The notes: generated by a model from the letters alone, not told the origin. A stretch of DNA of 64,000 nt from Clostridiales bacterium (GCA_015055655.1 SVHW01000002.1:1-64000); one strand, 5' to 3'; shown: positions 49,494-59,926, counted from the stretch's first letter. Numbers and translations are program-made.

Positions 49494-50927
49494 TTAGATG
49501 ATGCAGCTTTCGTCTTTGGCAGGCAGGGAATCAAGTTCTTTTTTCTTTTCCGCATAACCCGCTTTGCCAAGCAACGCAAACGTGGCTTTTTTGCCTTCTT
49601 CTACACCGGGTTGATTGAAGGTGTCGATGTTGAGCATTGCGCCTGCGTACGCCGTTTGTAATTCGAAAAGGAATAAAAGCTGACCGAGCGTGAACGCATT
49701 GAGTTCAGGTATCCAAAGGGTATAATTCATACGTCCGGCTTTCGTCAAGGCGTAAGCCGTTGCCGCATTTTCCGCCTGAATCAGTTCTTCCATCGTATGT
49801 CCACCGAGGAAAGCTACGTCGGGGATACTTTCACAGCCGTGAGGAATCGGCATTTCGCAGCCGTATTTTTTCAGCGAAAGGAAGGTAACTACCTTATCGT
49901 AAGGGCCTTCGGTGTAAAGTTGCACTTGAGAGTGTTGGTCGGTAACGCCCAGCGATTTTACGGGCGTTTGTCCTACGTTGCAAGGCTTGCCGTCGAGGGT
50001 GACGTTTTTGCCAAGCGATTCTGCCCAAAGTTGGCAATACCAGTCGGCGATAAATTTCAAGTTGTCGGAATAAGGCATCATAACGCCGACGTTTTTGCCT
50101 TGTTCCATCGCCGCGATTTGTAACGTCGCGCACATAAGGGCAGGGTTTTTACGCATAGAGGGGAAACGGCAAGCGTGGTCCATATACGCCGCGCCGGCAA
50201 GCAAGCCCTTGATATCGATACCAAGCACCGCCGCAGGCAATAAGCCAACGGGGCAAAGTTGGGAGAATCTGCCGCCAACGCCGTCAGGAAGGACGTAACT
50301 CTTAATGCCGCCTTCTTCGTCGGAAATCTTTTTCAAGTTGCCCTTGTTTGCGTCGGTGGTGAAGATAACGTTATCTTTCACGTTAACACCAGCTTTTTTC
50401 AAAAGGTCGAGGATGATGAGGTATTGCGTCATCGTTTCGCTGGTTGCGCCCGATTTGGAAATGACGTTAAAGCAAGTTTTTGCAGGGTCGATAACGTCGA
50501 GCAAATCTCTCATACGTACGGGGTCTACGTTGTCTTCTACGTAGAATTTCGGGCCCTTTCTCTTAGAACGGGGCAAATCGTTGTAATGCAAATGGCAAAG
50601 CGCATTAAACGCCATAATCGGGCCAAGCGCGCTGCCGCCGATGCCCAATACTACGAAATATTGAAAATTCGCGCGTACTTTCTTTGCGGTTTGTAAGATG
50701 TCTTCAACGATTTCCGTTTGGTTGTAAGGCAGTTCCGTCCAGCCCATATACAGCTCGTCCTTGCCACGGTTTTCTTGTACGTAGCGGAAAGCGTTTGCCG
50801 CTTTGGCAGAATAGGAATTCAGCTGTTTTTGGGAAAAGCCTTTTTCGCCCAAAAAGGTATCCGTCATATTGTTATAATCCAACGTTACGCGCATAGAATT
50901 GCGCCAATCTCTTGTTTTGTAAGCCAT
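49494..50927 (-). CDS. pgi: glucose-6-phosphate isomerase
   Basis: FVVLGIGGSALGPIMAFNAL, VISKSGATSETMTQYL; RBS AAGGAGAT before MAYKTRDW. Confidence 0.95.
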   Translation of the reverse strand: MAYKTRDWRNSMRVTLDYNNMTDTFLGEKGFSQKQLNSYSAKAANAFRYVQENRGKDELYMGWTELPYNQTEIVEDILQTAKKVRANFQYFVVLGIGGSALGPIMAFNALCHLHYNDLPRSKRKGPKFYVEDNVDPVRMRDLLDVIDPAKTCFNVISKSGATSETMTQYLIILDLLKKAGVNVKDNVIFTTDANKGNLKKISDEEGGIKSYVLPDGVGGRFSQLCPVGLLPAAVLGIDIKGLLAGAAYMDHACRFPSMRKNPALMCATLQIAAMEQGKNVGVMMPYSDNLKFIADWYCQLWAESLGKNVTLDGKPCNVGQTPVKSLGVTDQHSQVQLYTEGPYDKVVTFLSLKKYGCEMPIPHGCESIPDVAFLGGHTMEELIQAENAATAYALTKAGRMNYTLWIPELNAFTLGQLLFLFELQTAYAGAMLNIDTFNQPGVEEGKKATFALLGKAGYAEKKKELDSLPAKDESCII

Positions 50928-51029
50928 AAAAATCTCCTTATATTTTTATTTCCTTTCTATTGTACGCCCAAATTGTTTTATTGTCAATAGTTAGAAGAAA
51001 AAAAAGTGGCGAAAAAAAGGAGTTTTTTT

Positions 51030-52613
51030 TCAAAAAACAGGCCTTTTTGCTTGTTTTTTGCGTGTTTTCCATTGATTTACGGGCAGTACGCCCAACAAAC
51101 ACCAAAGGACGGCCGTGGCGAAAAACAGGGAAAGCGAGGTGAAGAAAACGGACAATAAAACGCCGCAAAAACGGGAGAATAAAGCGTAGAACAATCCGCC
51201 GAGCAGCGATAAAGGCAGCACGCAAACTCCACCTTTCACGGCGGCGCGCAGACCTGCGCCACGTTGCGTCGTTGCCATCGTTTTAAACAGGTTTGGACAT
51301 TTTTTATGTAAAAACCACAGGTTGCAAACGGCGTTGAGGATAAAATTCACCGTCAACCCGATAACGTATGCGTACGCGCCGCAAACGGGCGGCAAAAAAA
51401 GGATACAAAGCAGCATTGCCGCCGCGCCGATAAAGTAAAAGAAAAACGTTTGCCGTTCGTAACCCATAGAATTGAGCATACTCGTGGAAATCATTGCCAA
51501 ACTCATTGGCAAAAGAATAGGAGAGCCTTTACAAATCACTTCGCCTGCCAAGGGCTGGGAAAAAGCAAGCGTACCCAGTTGATTTCCCACGGCGTAAAAA
51601 AAGGGGGCTAAAAAGCAGGCGACGAGAAAGGCAACGGTTAAGCCGCGCGCAAGATTTTGGTGCAAACGTTGCGTTCTGTGCGCGTAATAATCTTCCGATA
51701 ACTGCGGCACGAGTACTAACGCTAACGAGCCGATAATCGTGGAAGGGATAAAAAGCACGGGCATAGCCATCCCTGAAACGATGCCAAATAGGGTGATGGC
51801 TTCGCTTTCGCTTGCGCCTGCGCGGACGAGCATAATCGGCAAAAGCACGGCGACGGCTGAAGAGATAAGGGAACTGCCCACGCGGACGGACGTGATAGGC
51901 AGGGTTGCGTTGAATAGCGGTTTCAGCTGTTTTTTTGGACGAGAAAATCTGCCGCCGCAGATAAGGAAAGCGAGAAAGGAAGCGGTGAAAGAGAAGAGAT
52001 AAGACAGCACCACCGCCCACGCGGCGAGTTTTGCGCCTTGTAAGGGGGAGGAAACGTTGCGTAAAAGCAATACGCCGACGAGTACCATTACGCTTTCTTC
52101 TGCGATTTCCAAAACGGACGGCAATAAAAAGCGTTTATTCCCCCAAAAACTGCCTCTAAACACGGCGTAAACGGAAGAAAAGCACAGCCCAAGCATAAGG
52201 ATTCGAAAAACGGGTACGCCTCGTTCGTCCGAGAATAAGGGGCTGGAAATGTTGGGGAAGAAAAGAAAAAGCAGCACGAAAGGCAACGTTAATAACAAGG
52301 ACAGGGCAACGCCTGCCGAGGTGGCGCCCTTTTCTTCCCAAGGCGTGTGCGCGGCTTTGCTTTTGGATATAAAACGGGACACGGTGACGGGGATACCGCC
52401 TGTGCCGAGCGTTAAAAATACGGCGAAGAGGGATAACGCCACTTGGTATAACCCCAGCCCTTCTGCGCCGAGCAAACGGGATAATACGACGCGGTATAAA
52501 AACCCCAAACCGCGTTCTGCAATAGAGAGCGCGGTGACGAAGCTTGCCGTAGTGACAAGCGGCGTTTTTCCGTTTGGCTGTAAAGAACGTTGATGTAAGG
52601 CAGATGTTTTCAT
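51030..52613 (-). CDS. SpoVB/MurJ-like MATE-superfamily polysaccharide flippase
   Basis: GFLYRVVLSRLLGAEGLGLYQVALSLFAVFLTLGTGGIPVTVSRFISK; polytopic. Confidence 0.88.
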   Translation of the reverse strand: MKTSALHQRSLQPNGKTPLVTTASFVTALSIAERGLGFLYRVVLSRLLGAEGLGLYQVALSLFAVFLTLGTGGIPVTVSRFISKSKAAHTPWEEKGATSAGVALSLLLTLPFVLLFLFFPNISSPLFSDERGVPVFRILMLGLCFSSVYAVFRGSFWGNKRFLLPSVLEIAEESVMVLVGVLLLRNVSSPLQGAKLAAWAVVLSYLFSFTASFLAFLICGGRFSRPKKQLKPLFNATLPITSVRVGSSLISSAVAVLLPIMLVRAGASESEAITLFGIVSGMAMPVLFIPSTIIGSLALVLVPQLSEDYYAHRTQRLHQNLARGLTVAFLVACFLAPFFYAVGNQLGTLAFSQPLAGEVICKGSPILLPMSLAMISTSMLNSMGYERQTFFFYFIGAAAMLLCILFLPPVCGAYAYVIGLTVNFILNAVCNLWFLHKKCPNLFKTMATTQRGAGLRAAVKGGVCVLPLSLLGGLFYALFSRFCGVLLSVFFTSLSLFFATAVLWCLLGVLPVNQWKTRKKQAKRPVF

Positions 52614-52693
52614 ACCATTATTGTACGGGCTGTCCTGCGCCTTTTATGACAAAGGAGTAACATATTTTCAAACGGCAAAACGTATAATAGCGT

Positions 52694-52975
52694 ATGTTGC
52701 GATTGGAATATAAAGAGTGGTATAAAGTAAAACAAGGGCAGACGTTGCGAGAAATCGCGGCGGCGTTTTGCGTTGCGGAAAGGACGCTTGTCCAAGTCAA
52801 CGGTTTCACGGAAGAACCGCGCGCGGGCTGTATCGTGAAGATACCGCCTACGGAAGGGAACGTGTATACGGCAAAGGTAGGGGATACGAAGACGTTGCTT
52901 TGTGGTAGCGAAGAAAATTTTGAGAAAAAAAACGGAACGCCCTATTTGTATCCCGGGATGAGGGTGATTTTGTGA
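52694..52975 (+). CDS. LysM-domain protein
   Basis: WYKVKQGQTLREIAAAFCVAERTLVQVNGF...VYTAKVGDTKTLLCGS; about two LysM-like units. Confidence 0.75.
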   Translation: MLRLEYKEWYKVKQGQTLREIAAAFCVAERTLVQVNGFTEEPRAGCIVKIPPTEGNVYTAKVGDTKTLLCGSEENFEKKNGTPYLYPGMRVIL

Positions 52976-53183
52976 GAGGTGAAATGTTTCCACCGCGCGT
53001 AAAAGATACGTTTGCCTAACGGCAAGTGGAATTTTTTGCAAGGCGGAAACTTCATTACATTTGCGCCGTCCTATTTGCACAATGAGGATTGCCCGTTGCA
53101 TACATTGATAGTAAGTAACGAATACGAGAAAAACCGAAAAGCGTTTTCGTTTTCGGGATTCTTTTGTAACAGGAGGTATACCT

Positions 53184-53837
53184 ATGTCCTTTTATTCCAA
53201 TTTCCAATCGGATAAATGCCCTTGCGCCATCACGGGCAATCCGTTAAACGGTATTACGGAAAAGGTTTGTATTCAGGCGGAAAAAATCTTTGATGCGGGC
53301 ATAAAGCAAACGCAAATTGAAAACTTCTCGCTTACTTTAACTGACCTTGACCCTGCTACCGTTACATATCCTTTAACGTTCGTATCCGCACGCTCGACGG
53401 GGGCGGAGGCTACGGTGACCAATTTGAACGTGGAACGCCAAGCGGATAAATCTTGCGCGCGTGTGCAAGCCACCGTTTCCGTGCCGCTGGAAGTGCTTTT
53501 TACCGACGCCAACGGCGTTGAGGGGAGCGCGACGGCAACGGTGTCTATCAACCAAGACGTGCTTTTGTACGTACCCTCGCCGTCCATCGTGCCGTTCACG
53601 GTGAGTGCGGTGATGAGCGCGGTTGTACCTAACGGTGTGTATAACGCGGAAACGCAAGGTTTTACGGCTACCGTTTGCGTGACGGTAATTTTGAAAATCT
53701 CAATGCCTGTGGAATTGCTCGTGCCCACGTACGGGTATTGCGTAATTCCGCCTGCACAAGATTATTCGCAAGAGGTTTGCGCAGGCTTTTTCGAACTGCC
53801 TTTGTACCCGCAAAACAAACCTTGTTGCAATAAGTAG
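53184..53837 (+). CDS. hypothetical Cys-containing protein, possibly spore-coat associated
   Basis: Good RBS (AGGAGGTATACCT ATG); MSFYSNFQSDKCPCAITGN...ITEKVCIQAEKIFDAGIKQTQIENFSLTL; no signal peptide. Confidence 0.7.
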   Translation: MSFYSNFQSDKCPCAITGNPLNGITEKVCIQAEKIFDAGIKQTQIENFSLTLTDLDPATVTYPLTFVSARSTGAEATVTNLNVERQADKSCARVQATVSVPLEVLFTDANGVEGSATATVSINQDVLLYVPSPSIVPFTVSAVMSAVVPNGVYNAETQGFTATVCVTVILKISMPVELLVPTYGYCVIPPAQDYSQEVCAGFFELPLYPQNKPCCNK

Positions 53838-53952
53838 GAAGAAGGCGAATTAGGCGAAAGGATATAAAAGCAGTCTTGAAAAAGGCTGCTTTTTCTCTTT
53901 ATTCTCTTTATAAAACCTTGCTTTTTTGCTACGCAAATGGTATAATAAACGT

Positions 53953-54648
53953 ATGAACGTTTATGCGATAAGTGATTTGCACCTTTCTACGACGTCGGAC
54001 AAGCCGATGAACGTGTTTGGCGGAAACTGGGAAGGGCATTTCGAAAAAATTAAAACCGATTGGCTTGCCAACGTAAACGACGACGACGTCGTGCTGATAT
54101 CCGGCGATATTTCTTGGGCGATGAAACTGGAAGACGCCCTGCCCGATTTGCAGCAGCTTGCCACCCTGCCCGGGAAAAAGGTGTTTATCCGCGGTAATCA
54201 CGATTATTGGTGGAACGGTATTTCACGCATTCGTGCCGCCGCCCCTGACGATAGCTTTATTTTCCTGCAAACGGGTGCGGTGAAGATAGGGGAATATATC
54301 TTTATCGGCTCTCGTGGGTGGACGTGCCCGGGTAGCCCTGATTATACCGAACAGGACAATAAATTGTACCTTCGCGAGGGGGAGCGTTTTCGTCTTGCCT
54401 TTTTAGAAGCGGAGAAATTATATACGGGCAACGAAAGAAAAATTGCGCTAATCCATTATCCGCCCTTTACCTTGAAAAACGAGGACACGCTATTTACCAA
54501 GGCGTTTGAGGAAAACGGCGTGGAGAAAGTGGTGTTCGGGCATATTCACGGCGCGGCGTACTTTCCCTTAAAGACGGAGAGAAACGGCGTGGAATATATC
54601 CTTGCCGCGTGCGATAAAGTGGCGTTTAAGTTGGTGAAAATTTGCTGA
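53953..54648 (+). CDS. metallophosphoesterase
   Basis: MNVYAISDLHLS, LISGDISW, RGNHDYWW, GHIHGAAY. Confidence 0.93.
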   Translation: MNVYAISDLHLSTTSDKPMNVFGGNWEGHFEKIKTDWLANVNDDDVVLISGDISWAMKLEDALPDLQQLATLPGKKVFIRGNHDYWWNGISRIRAAAPDDSFIFLQTGAVKIGEYIFIGSRGWTCPGSPDYTEQDNKLYLREGERFRLAFLEAEKLYTGNERKIALIHYPPFTLKNEDTLFTKAFEENGVEKVVFGHIHGAAYFPLKTERNGVEYILAACDKVAFKLVKIC

Positions 54649-54704
54649 TTTCCGTATATACGGAAAATAATTATATAAAAGCGCAAAAATTTATGACAAC
54701 CGCC

Positions 54705-54733
54705 TTTACAAAGAGATAAAAAAGTGCTATAAT
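54705..54733 (+). promoter_or_regulatory. sigma-A type promoter of the pyr operon
   Basis: TTTACA-17 bp-TATAAT, about 40 bp before the pyrB ATG. Confidence 0.8.
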
Positions 54734-54775
54734 AATTCGGATAAAAAAACGAAACTAACGTTTGGGAGAAAAGAT

Positions 54776-55705
54776 ATGCTCAAAAGAAAAGATTTGTTGG
54801 GGCTAATCGACGCGACGAAAGAGGAAATCACCGAAATTCTCGATACCGCCGACGTGATGAAACGCCACCTCAAAGCAGGGGAAAAACAACTGCCCTATCT
54901 TAAAGGCAAAACGGCGACGATTCTCTTCTATGAAAACAGTACGAGAACGAGGACGAGTTTCGAGCTCGCCGCAAAATACCTCGGCGCAACGGTTATCAAT
55001 ATCGCTGCAGGCAGTTCTTCCGTGGCAAAGGGGGAAACGCTGGTTGATACGGGCAAAACGCTGGACGCGCAACTCAACGATTTCTTGATTATGCGTCACC
55101 CTATGGGCGGCGCGCCTTACCTGCTTGCTAAGGTTGCCAAGGCAGGCGTCCTTAACGCAGGCGACGGTATGAACGAACATCCTACGCAAGCGCTTTTGGA
55201 TATGCTGACGATGCGCGAACATTTTGGTAAGTTGGAAGGTTTGAAAGTGGCGATTGTAGGCGACATCAAACACTCGCGCGTGGCAAAATCCAATTTATTC
55301 GGGCTCAACGCGATGGGGGCGCAGGTGCGTATGTACGCTCCTGAAACGCTTATCCCCAAAGGCATAGACAAGCTGGGCGCAAAACTGTGCAAGAGCAAGC
55401 AAGAGGCTTTGGAAGACGCAGACGTCGTGATGGGGCTGAGAATTCAGCTGGAACGTCAGCAGGCAGGCAATTTCCCTTCGCTGAACGAATACGCAGAGTT
55501 TTACGGCGTCAACGGCAAGGATTTACAACTTGCCAAACCCAACGCGATTATTATGCATCCCGGCCCTGTAAACCGCGGTGTGGAATTGACGGGCAAGGTT
55601 ATCGACCACGAAAAGAGCCGCATAGAAGAACAGGTTTTTTCGGGCATCGCCGTGCGTATGGCTTGCTTAAAACTGCTTAACGATTATCGCAACGCGCAAA
55701 AGTAA
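54776..55705 (+). CDS. pyrB: aspartate carbamoyltransferase catalytic subunit
   Basis: FYENSTRTRTSFELAAKYLGA, HPTQALLDMLTMREHFG, MHPGPVNRGVEL. Confidence 0.98.
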   Translation: MLKRKDLLGLIDATKEEITEILDTADVMKRHLKAGEKQLPYLKGKTATILFYENSTRTRTSFELAAKYLGATVINIAAGSSSVAKGETLVDTGKTLDAQLNDFLIMRHPMGGAPYLLAKVAKAGVLNAGDGMNEHPTQALLDMLTMREHFGKLEGLKVAIVGDIKHSRVAKSNLFGLNAMGAQVRMYAPETLIPKGIDKLGAKLCKSKQEALEDADVVMGLRIQLERQQAGNFPSLNEYAEFYGVNGKDLQLAKPNAIIMHPGPVNRGVELTGKVIDHEKSRIEEQVFSGIAVRMACLKLLNDYRNAQK

Positions 55706-55719
55706 AAGGAGATAAGGAT

Positions 55720-56982
55720 ATGATTATCAAAAACGGTAACGTAGTTTTAAAAAACTCGGTAGAGAAAAAGGATATTTTGATTGAAAACGGGAAAATCGTG
55801 AAAATTGCGGACAACCTTTCCGCAAACGGTGAAACGGTTATCGACGCCAGCGGAAAATTCGTCTTCCCCGGGCTTATCGATATGCACGTACATCTTCGCG
55901 ACCCCGGTTACGAATATAAAGAAGACATTGAAAGCGGCAGCAAGGCGGCGGTAAAGGGCGGCTTTACCCAAATTTGCTGTATGCCCAACACCAACCCGAT
56001 TATGGACAACAAAGTGGTGGTCAGCTACGTAAAGCACAAGGCGCAAGAAGTCAACCTTTGCAAAGTGCACCCCATCGGCGCAATTACGCAAGGAGAAAAG
56101 GGCGAACAGTTGGCGCAAATCGGTGAAATGAAAAAAGCCGGGGCGGTGGCTATCTCCGACGACGGCGTTGCTGTAAAGAGCGCGCGTGTGATGCGTCTTG
56201 CTATGGAATACGCAAGCGGATTTAATATGAAATGCCTTTGCCACTGTGAGGATAAAGAACTGGTGGACGGCGGCGTTGTAAACGAGGGGTTAAGCTCTAC
56301 GATAGCAGGCTTGAAAGGAATTCCTCGCGCGGCGGAAGACATCATCATCGCAAGAGAACTTGCGCTTGCCGAAAGTTTAGACGTGCCCGTGCATATTTGT
56401 CACGTATCCACGCACAGCGGCGTACGCCTTATCCGTGACGCCAAAAAAGCAGGCGTGAAAGTGACGGCGGAAACCTGCCCGCACTACTTCGCCGTAACGG
56501 ACGAAATTATCACGAATTTCGATACGAACACGAAGGTAAATCCGCCTATTAGAGAAGAAGTGGACAAACAGGCAATTTTGGCAGGTTTGAAAGACGGCAC
56601 GCTCGATTGTATCGTAACCGACCACGCTCCGCACCATATCAACGATAAAAACGTGGAATATAACCTTGCGGCGTTTGGTATCAGCGGCATTGAAACGTCG
56701 TTTGGGTTTGCTATTACGTATTTGTATAAAACGGGCGTGTTGACGTTGCCCGAAATTGCAAACAAGATGTCGTATGCGCCTGCGCAAATTTTGGGCTTGG
56801 ACGGCGGCGAAATCAAAGAGAGCGGCGTTGCCGATTTGACGATTGCAAGCTTGGACGAAAGCTATATCGTCAACCCTGCGGAATTTGTCAGCAAGGGCAA
56901 GAACAACCCGTTTGGCGGATATAAGCTGGACGGCGTAGTGAAATATACCATTGTAGACGGCGATATCAAATACGTAGGTTAA
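55720..56982 (+). CDS. pyrC: dihydroorotase
   Basis: VFPGLIDMHVHLRDPGYEYKEDIESGSKAA...DCIVTDHAPHH. Confidence 0.97.
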   Translation: MIIKNGNVVLKNSVEKKDILIENGKIVKIADNLSANGETVIDASGKFVFPGLIDMHVHLRDPGYEYKEDIESGSKAAVKGGFTQICCMPNTNPIMDNKVVVSYVKHKAQEVNLCKVHPIGAITQGEKGEQLAQIGEMKKAGAVAISDDGVAVKSARVMRLAMEYASGFNMKCLCHCEDKELVDGGVVNEGLSSTIAGLKGIPRAAEDIIIARELALAESLDVPVHICHVSTHSGVRLIRDAKKAGVKVTAETCPHYFAVTDEIITNFDTNTKVNPPIREEVDKQAILAGLKDGTLDCIVTDHAPHHINDKNVEYNLAAFGISGIETSFGFAITYLYKTGVLTLPEIANKMSYAPAQILGLDGGEIKESGVADLTIASLDESYIVNPAEFVSKGKNNPFGGYKLDGVVKYTIVDGDIKYVG

Positions 56983-57121
56983 GGGGCGTCGCCCCTTATG
57001 GGGTGTAGGGGTGAAACCCTTACGACGCTCTGTCAAGAGCCGCCATAAGGCGGAAAATTGCCTCAAATAAGCAACCAAAGGTTGCGCAAAACACCGCAAG
57101 GTGTCAAGCAAAGCTTTGCTT
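56981..57121 (+). other. array of seven short hairpins between pyrC and pyrF
   Basis: aaggggc-gtc-gcccctt; gtaggggt-gaa-acccttac (one G-U); gctct-gtca-agagc; ccgcc-ataa-ggcgg; gcaacc-aaa-ggttgc; acacc-gcaa-ggtgt; aagcaaagctttgctt. Confidence 0.85.
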
Positions 57122-57156
57122 TGTGAATAAAGGAAAAACAATTTAGGAGAATAGAT

Positions 57157-58065
57157 ATGATTACGGACAGACTGCTTGACGGCATTATCGGTATGCAAAA
57201 CCCCACCTGCGTAGGTTTGGATACGCTTTTTGACTATTTGCCCGACGATATGAAGGCGGGCGTTACTACGTTTGAGGGCGTGGCGGAACGCGTGTTCGAT
57301 TTCAATAAAAAACTCATCGATACGCTGTACGATATCGTGCCGTCGGTGAAGGTGCAAATCGCGTACTACGAAATGTACGGCGTGGCAGGTATGAAGGCGT
57401 ATGAAGAAACGCTGAAATACGCAGCGGAAAAGGGCTTGGTCGTTATCGCCGACGCAAAGCGCAACGACATTGGCTCGACGGCGGCTTGCTATGCAAAAAC
57501 TTTCCTTGGCGAAACGAAGGTAAACGAACTTTCCTTAAAGGCTTTCCCTGCCGACTACGTGACGGTGAACGGCTATCTTGGTACGGACGGCATTGCGCCT
57601 TTCGTAGACGAGTGTGTAAAGAACGAAAAGGGTATTTTCGTGCTTGTGAAAACGTCCAATCCCTCGAGTGGGGAACTGCAAAACCTCGTGCTTGAAAACG
57701 GCAAGCCCGTGTACGAATATATGGGCAACCTCGTGGAGAAATGGGGGGAGAGCACGATTGGCGAGTACGGTTATTCCGCGGTAGGCGCGGTGGTAGGCGC
57801 TACCCATCCTACGGAAGCGGCGCTCCTTAGAAAAGCGCTTCCCCATACCTTCTTCCTTATCCCCGGCTACGGCGCGCAAGGCGGCAACGCAGAGATGCTC
57901 AAAAGCTGTTTTGGTGCAAACGGACTTGGCGGCGTCGTAAACAACTCCCGCGGGATTTTGACGGCGTATAAGAAGAACGGCGGCACGTATTACGAAGCGG
58001 CGAGAAAGGCGGCGATTGCGATGCAGGAAGATTTATCCAAAACCATAGGGGTAATGAAAAAATAA
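57157..58065 (+). CDS. pyrF: orotidine-5'-phosphate decarboxylase (type 2)
   Basis: PTCVGLDTLFDYLP...VIADAKRNDIGSTAACYAKTFLG. Confidence 0.97.
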   Translation: MITDRLLDGIIGMQNPTCVGLDTLFDYLPDDMKAGVTTFEGVAERVFDFNKKLIDTLYDIVPSVKVQIAYYEMYGVAGMKAYEETLKYAAEKGLVVIADAKRNDIGSTAACYAKTFLGETKVNELSLKAFPADYVTVNGYLGTDGIAPFVDECVKNEKGIFVLVKTSNPSSGELQNLVLENGKPVYEYMGNLVEKWGESTIGEYGYSAVGAVVGATHPTEAALLRKALPHTFFLIPGYGAQGGNAEMLKSCFGANGLGGVVNNSRGILTAYKKNGGTYYEAARKAAIAMQEDLSKTIGVMKK

Positions 58066-58068
58066 GCG

Positions 58069-58824
58069 ATGAAAGATTATATAGGAACGATTGTTGAAAA
58101 TAAAAAAATAGCGGAAAATATCCACGCGGTCACCTTTGATTTGGGCGAAGCGGCAAAAGTTCGCGCGGGGCAGTTTGGCGATATCGCCGTGGGCGGCACG
58201 CACCTTTTGCGCAGACCTATCGCTATTTGCAAAACGGAAAGCAATACCGTTACCTTTTGTTATCAAGTAAAAGGCGAGGGGACGCAAATGCTTCGCGATA
58301 AAAAAGCGGGGGAAACGTGCAACGTGTTAATGCCCCTTGGCAACGGTTTCTTCGTGGAAGAAAACGAGAAAAAAGTGGCGCTTGTCGGCGGCGGTGTGGG
58401 CGTATTCCCGCTGATTTCCGTGGTACAAGCGTATGCGAACACGAAAGAAATTTCCGCCTATATCGGGTATAGAAACAAGGGCGCGGTTTGTGGCGTGGAA
58501 GATTTTGCAAAAGCGAGCAAATTCGTGGGCGTAACGGACGACGGCAGTTACGGCGAAAAAATGAACGCCGTACAAGCGTTCGCGAAAGACCTCGAAAACG
58601 GCTACGTTCCCGACGTAGTGCTCTCTTGCGGTCCTACGCCTATGCTTCGTGCGCTGAAAACGCTCGTGGAAGAAAAGGGCTTGAACTGCTACGTATCGCT
58701 TGAAGAACGCATGGGTTGCGGCATCGGCGCGTGCCTCGTTTGCGTGTGCGATTTAACGAACGGCAAGAAGGCAAGAGTATGCAAAGACGGACCTGTATTT
58801 AACGTAAAGGAAGTAAATCTTTAA
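58069..58824 (+). CDS. pyrK: dihydroorotate dehydrogenase electron transfer subunit
   Basis: Ferredoxin-reductase-like; ALVGGGVGVFPLI; Fe-S motif EERMGCGIGACLVCVC. Confidence 0.95.
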   Translation: MKDYIGTIVENKKIAENIHAVTFDLGEAAKVRAGQFGDIAVGGTHLLRRPIAICKTESNTVTFCYQVKGEGTQMLRDKKAGETCNVLMPLGNGFFVEENEKKVALVGGGVGVFPLISVVQAYANTKEISAYIGYRNKGAVCGVEDFAKASKFVGVTDDGSYGEKMNAVQAFAKDLENGYVPDVVLSCGPTPMLRALKTLVEEKGLNCYVSLEERMGCGIGACLVCVCDLTNGKKARVCKDGPVFNVKEVNL

Positions 58825-58926
58825 ACGCATATACGTTTCGTAATATGACGTTGCGTATACGTTTTGAGTATCTTTTTATTTTACGAATAGTGGCTTTATA
58901 GGATAAAGATATTAAGGAAAATAAAT

Positions 58927-59838
58927 ATGGCGAATTTATCGGTAAATATTTGCGGCGTACAATTAAAAAACCCCGTCATTGCCGCGTCGGGGACGTTCGG
59001 TTTTGGACGGGAATTTAACGAATTATACGATATCGGCACGATTGGCGGCGTATCGACCAAGGGGCTTACCAACGAAGTGCGTTTGGGCAACCCCGTGCCC
59101 CGTATCGCGGAGAGCCGCGGCGTTATCTTAAACGCCGTAGGTTTGCAAAACCCTGGGGTAGAACATTTCATCGAATACGATTTAGAGTGGCTGAAAAATA
59201 CAGGCACGTGCGTAATTGCTAACGTAGCGGGCAAGACGCTGGACGATTATAAAATCATTTGCGAAAAGTTGGACGGCAAGGTGGATATGATAGAGCTGAA
59301 CATCTCTTGCCCCAATGTAAAAAGCGGCGGTATGGCGTTTGGGATTAAGCCTGAAACGGTGGAAGAAGTAACGCGCGTTGCAAAATCGGGCGCGAAGAAC
59401 ACGCCGCTTATCGTCAAGCTTTCCCCCAACGTAGAAAGCATTGCTAATAATGCAAAGGCGGCGGAAAGAGGGGGCGCAGATTGCATTTCCCTTATCAATA
59501 CGCTGACGGGTATGGCGATTGACATTGAAAGAAGAAAACCGATTATTGCCAACAACACGGGCGGCGTATCGGGCGCTGGCGTAAAACCGATTGCCGTGCG
59601 TATGGTGTACGAAGCTTCGCAAGCGGTGAAAATTCCCGTTATCGGTATGGGTGGTATCACGTGCGCGGAAGACGCCATCGAATTTTTAATGGCAGGCGCA
59701 ACGGCGGTGCAAGTGGGCACGGCGAATTTCACCGACCCGTACGCAATGCCTAAGATTATTAAGGGCTTGAACGATTGGTGCGATAAGCACAACGTAAAAA
59801 ACGTGACCGAACTTACGGGCACGTTGCAACTGTGGTGA
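58927..59838 (+). CDS. pyrD: dihydroorotate dehydrogenase (class 1B catalytic subunit)
   Basis: NPVIAASGTFGFGREFNELYDIGTIGGVSTKGLT...ELNISCPNVKSGGMAFG. Confidence 0.97.
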   Translation: MANLSVNICGVQLKNPVIAASGTFGFGREFNELYDIGTIGGVSTKGLTNEVRLGNPVPRIAESRGVILNAVGLQNPGVEHFIEYDLEWLKNTGTCVIANVAGKTLDDYKIICEKLDGKVDMIELNISCPNVKSGGMAFGIKPETVEEVTRVAKSGAKNTPLIVKLSPNVESIANNAKAAERGGADCISLINTLTGMAIDIERRKPIIANNTGGVSGAGVKPIAVRMVYEASQAVKIPVIGMGGITCAEDAIEFLMAGATAVQVGTANFTDPYAMPKIIKGLNDWCDKHNVKNVTELTGTLQLW

Positions 59839-59926
59839 GCCACCACGGGCAAATCTTTCTATCCTTCCTTACGACAAAGCGAAAATAAGGATTCAAAAAC
59901 AAGGAAACAAATCAAGGAGAAATATT

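Noticed and set aside
54649-54775. PyrR-type attenuator before pyrB
   Set aside because: Only a standard promoter and about 40 bp of leader are present; no antiterminator/terminator pair seen.
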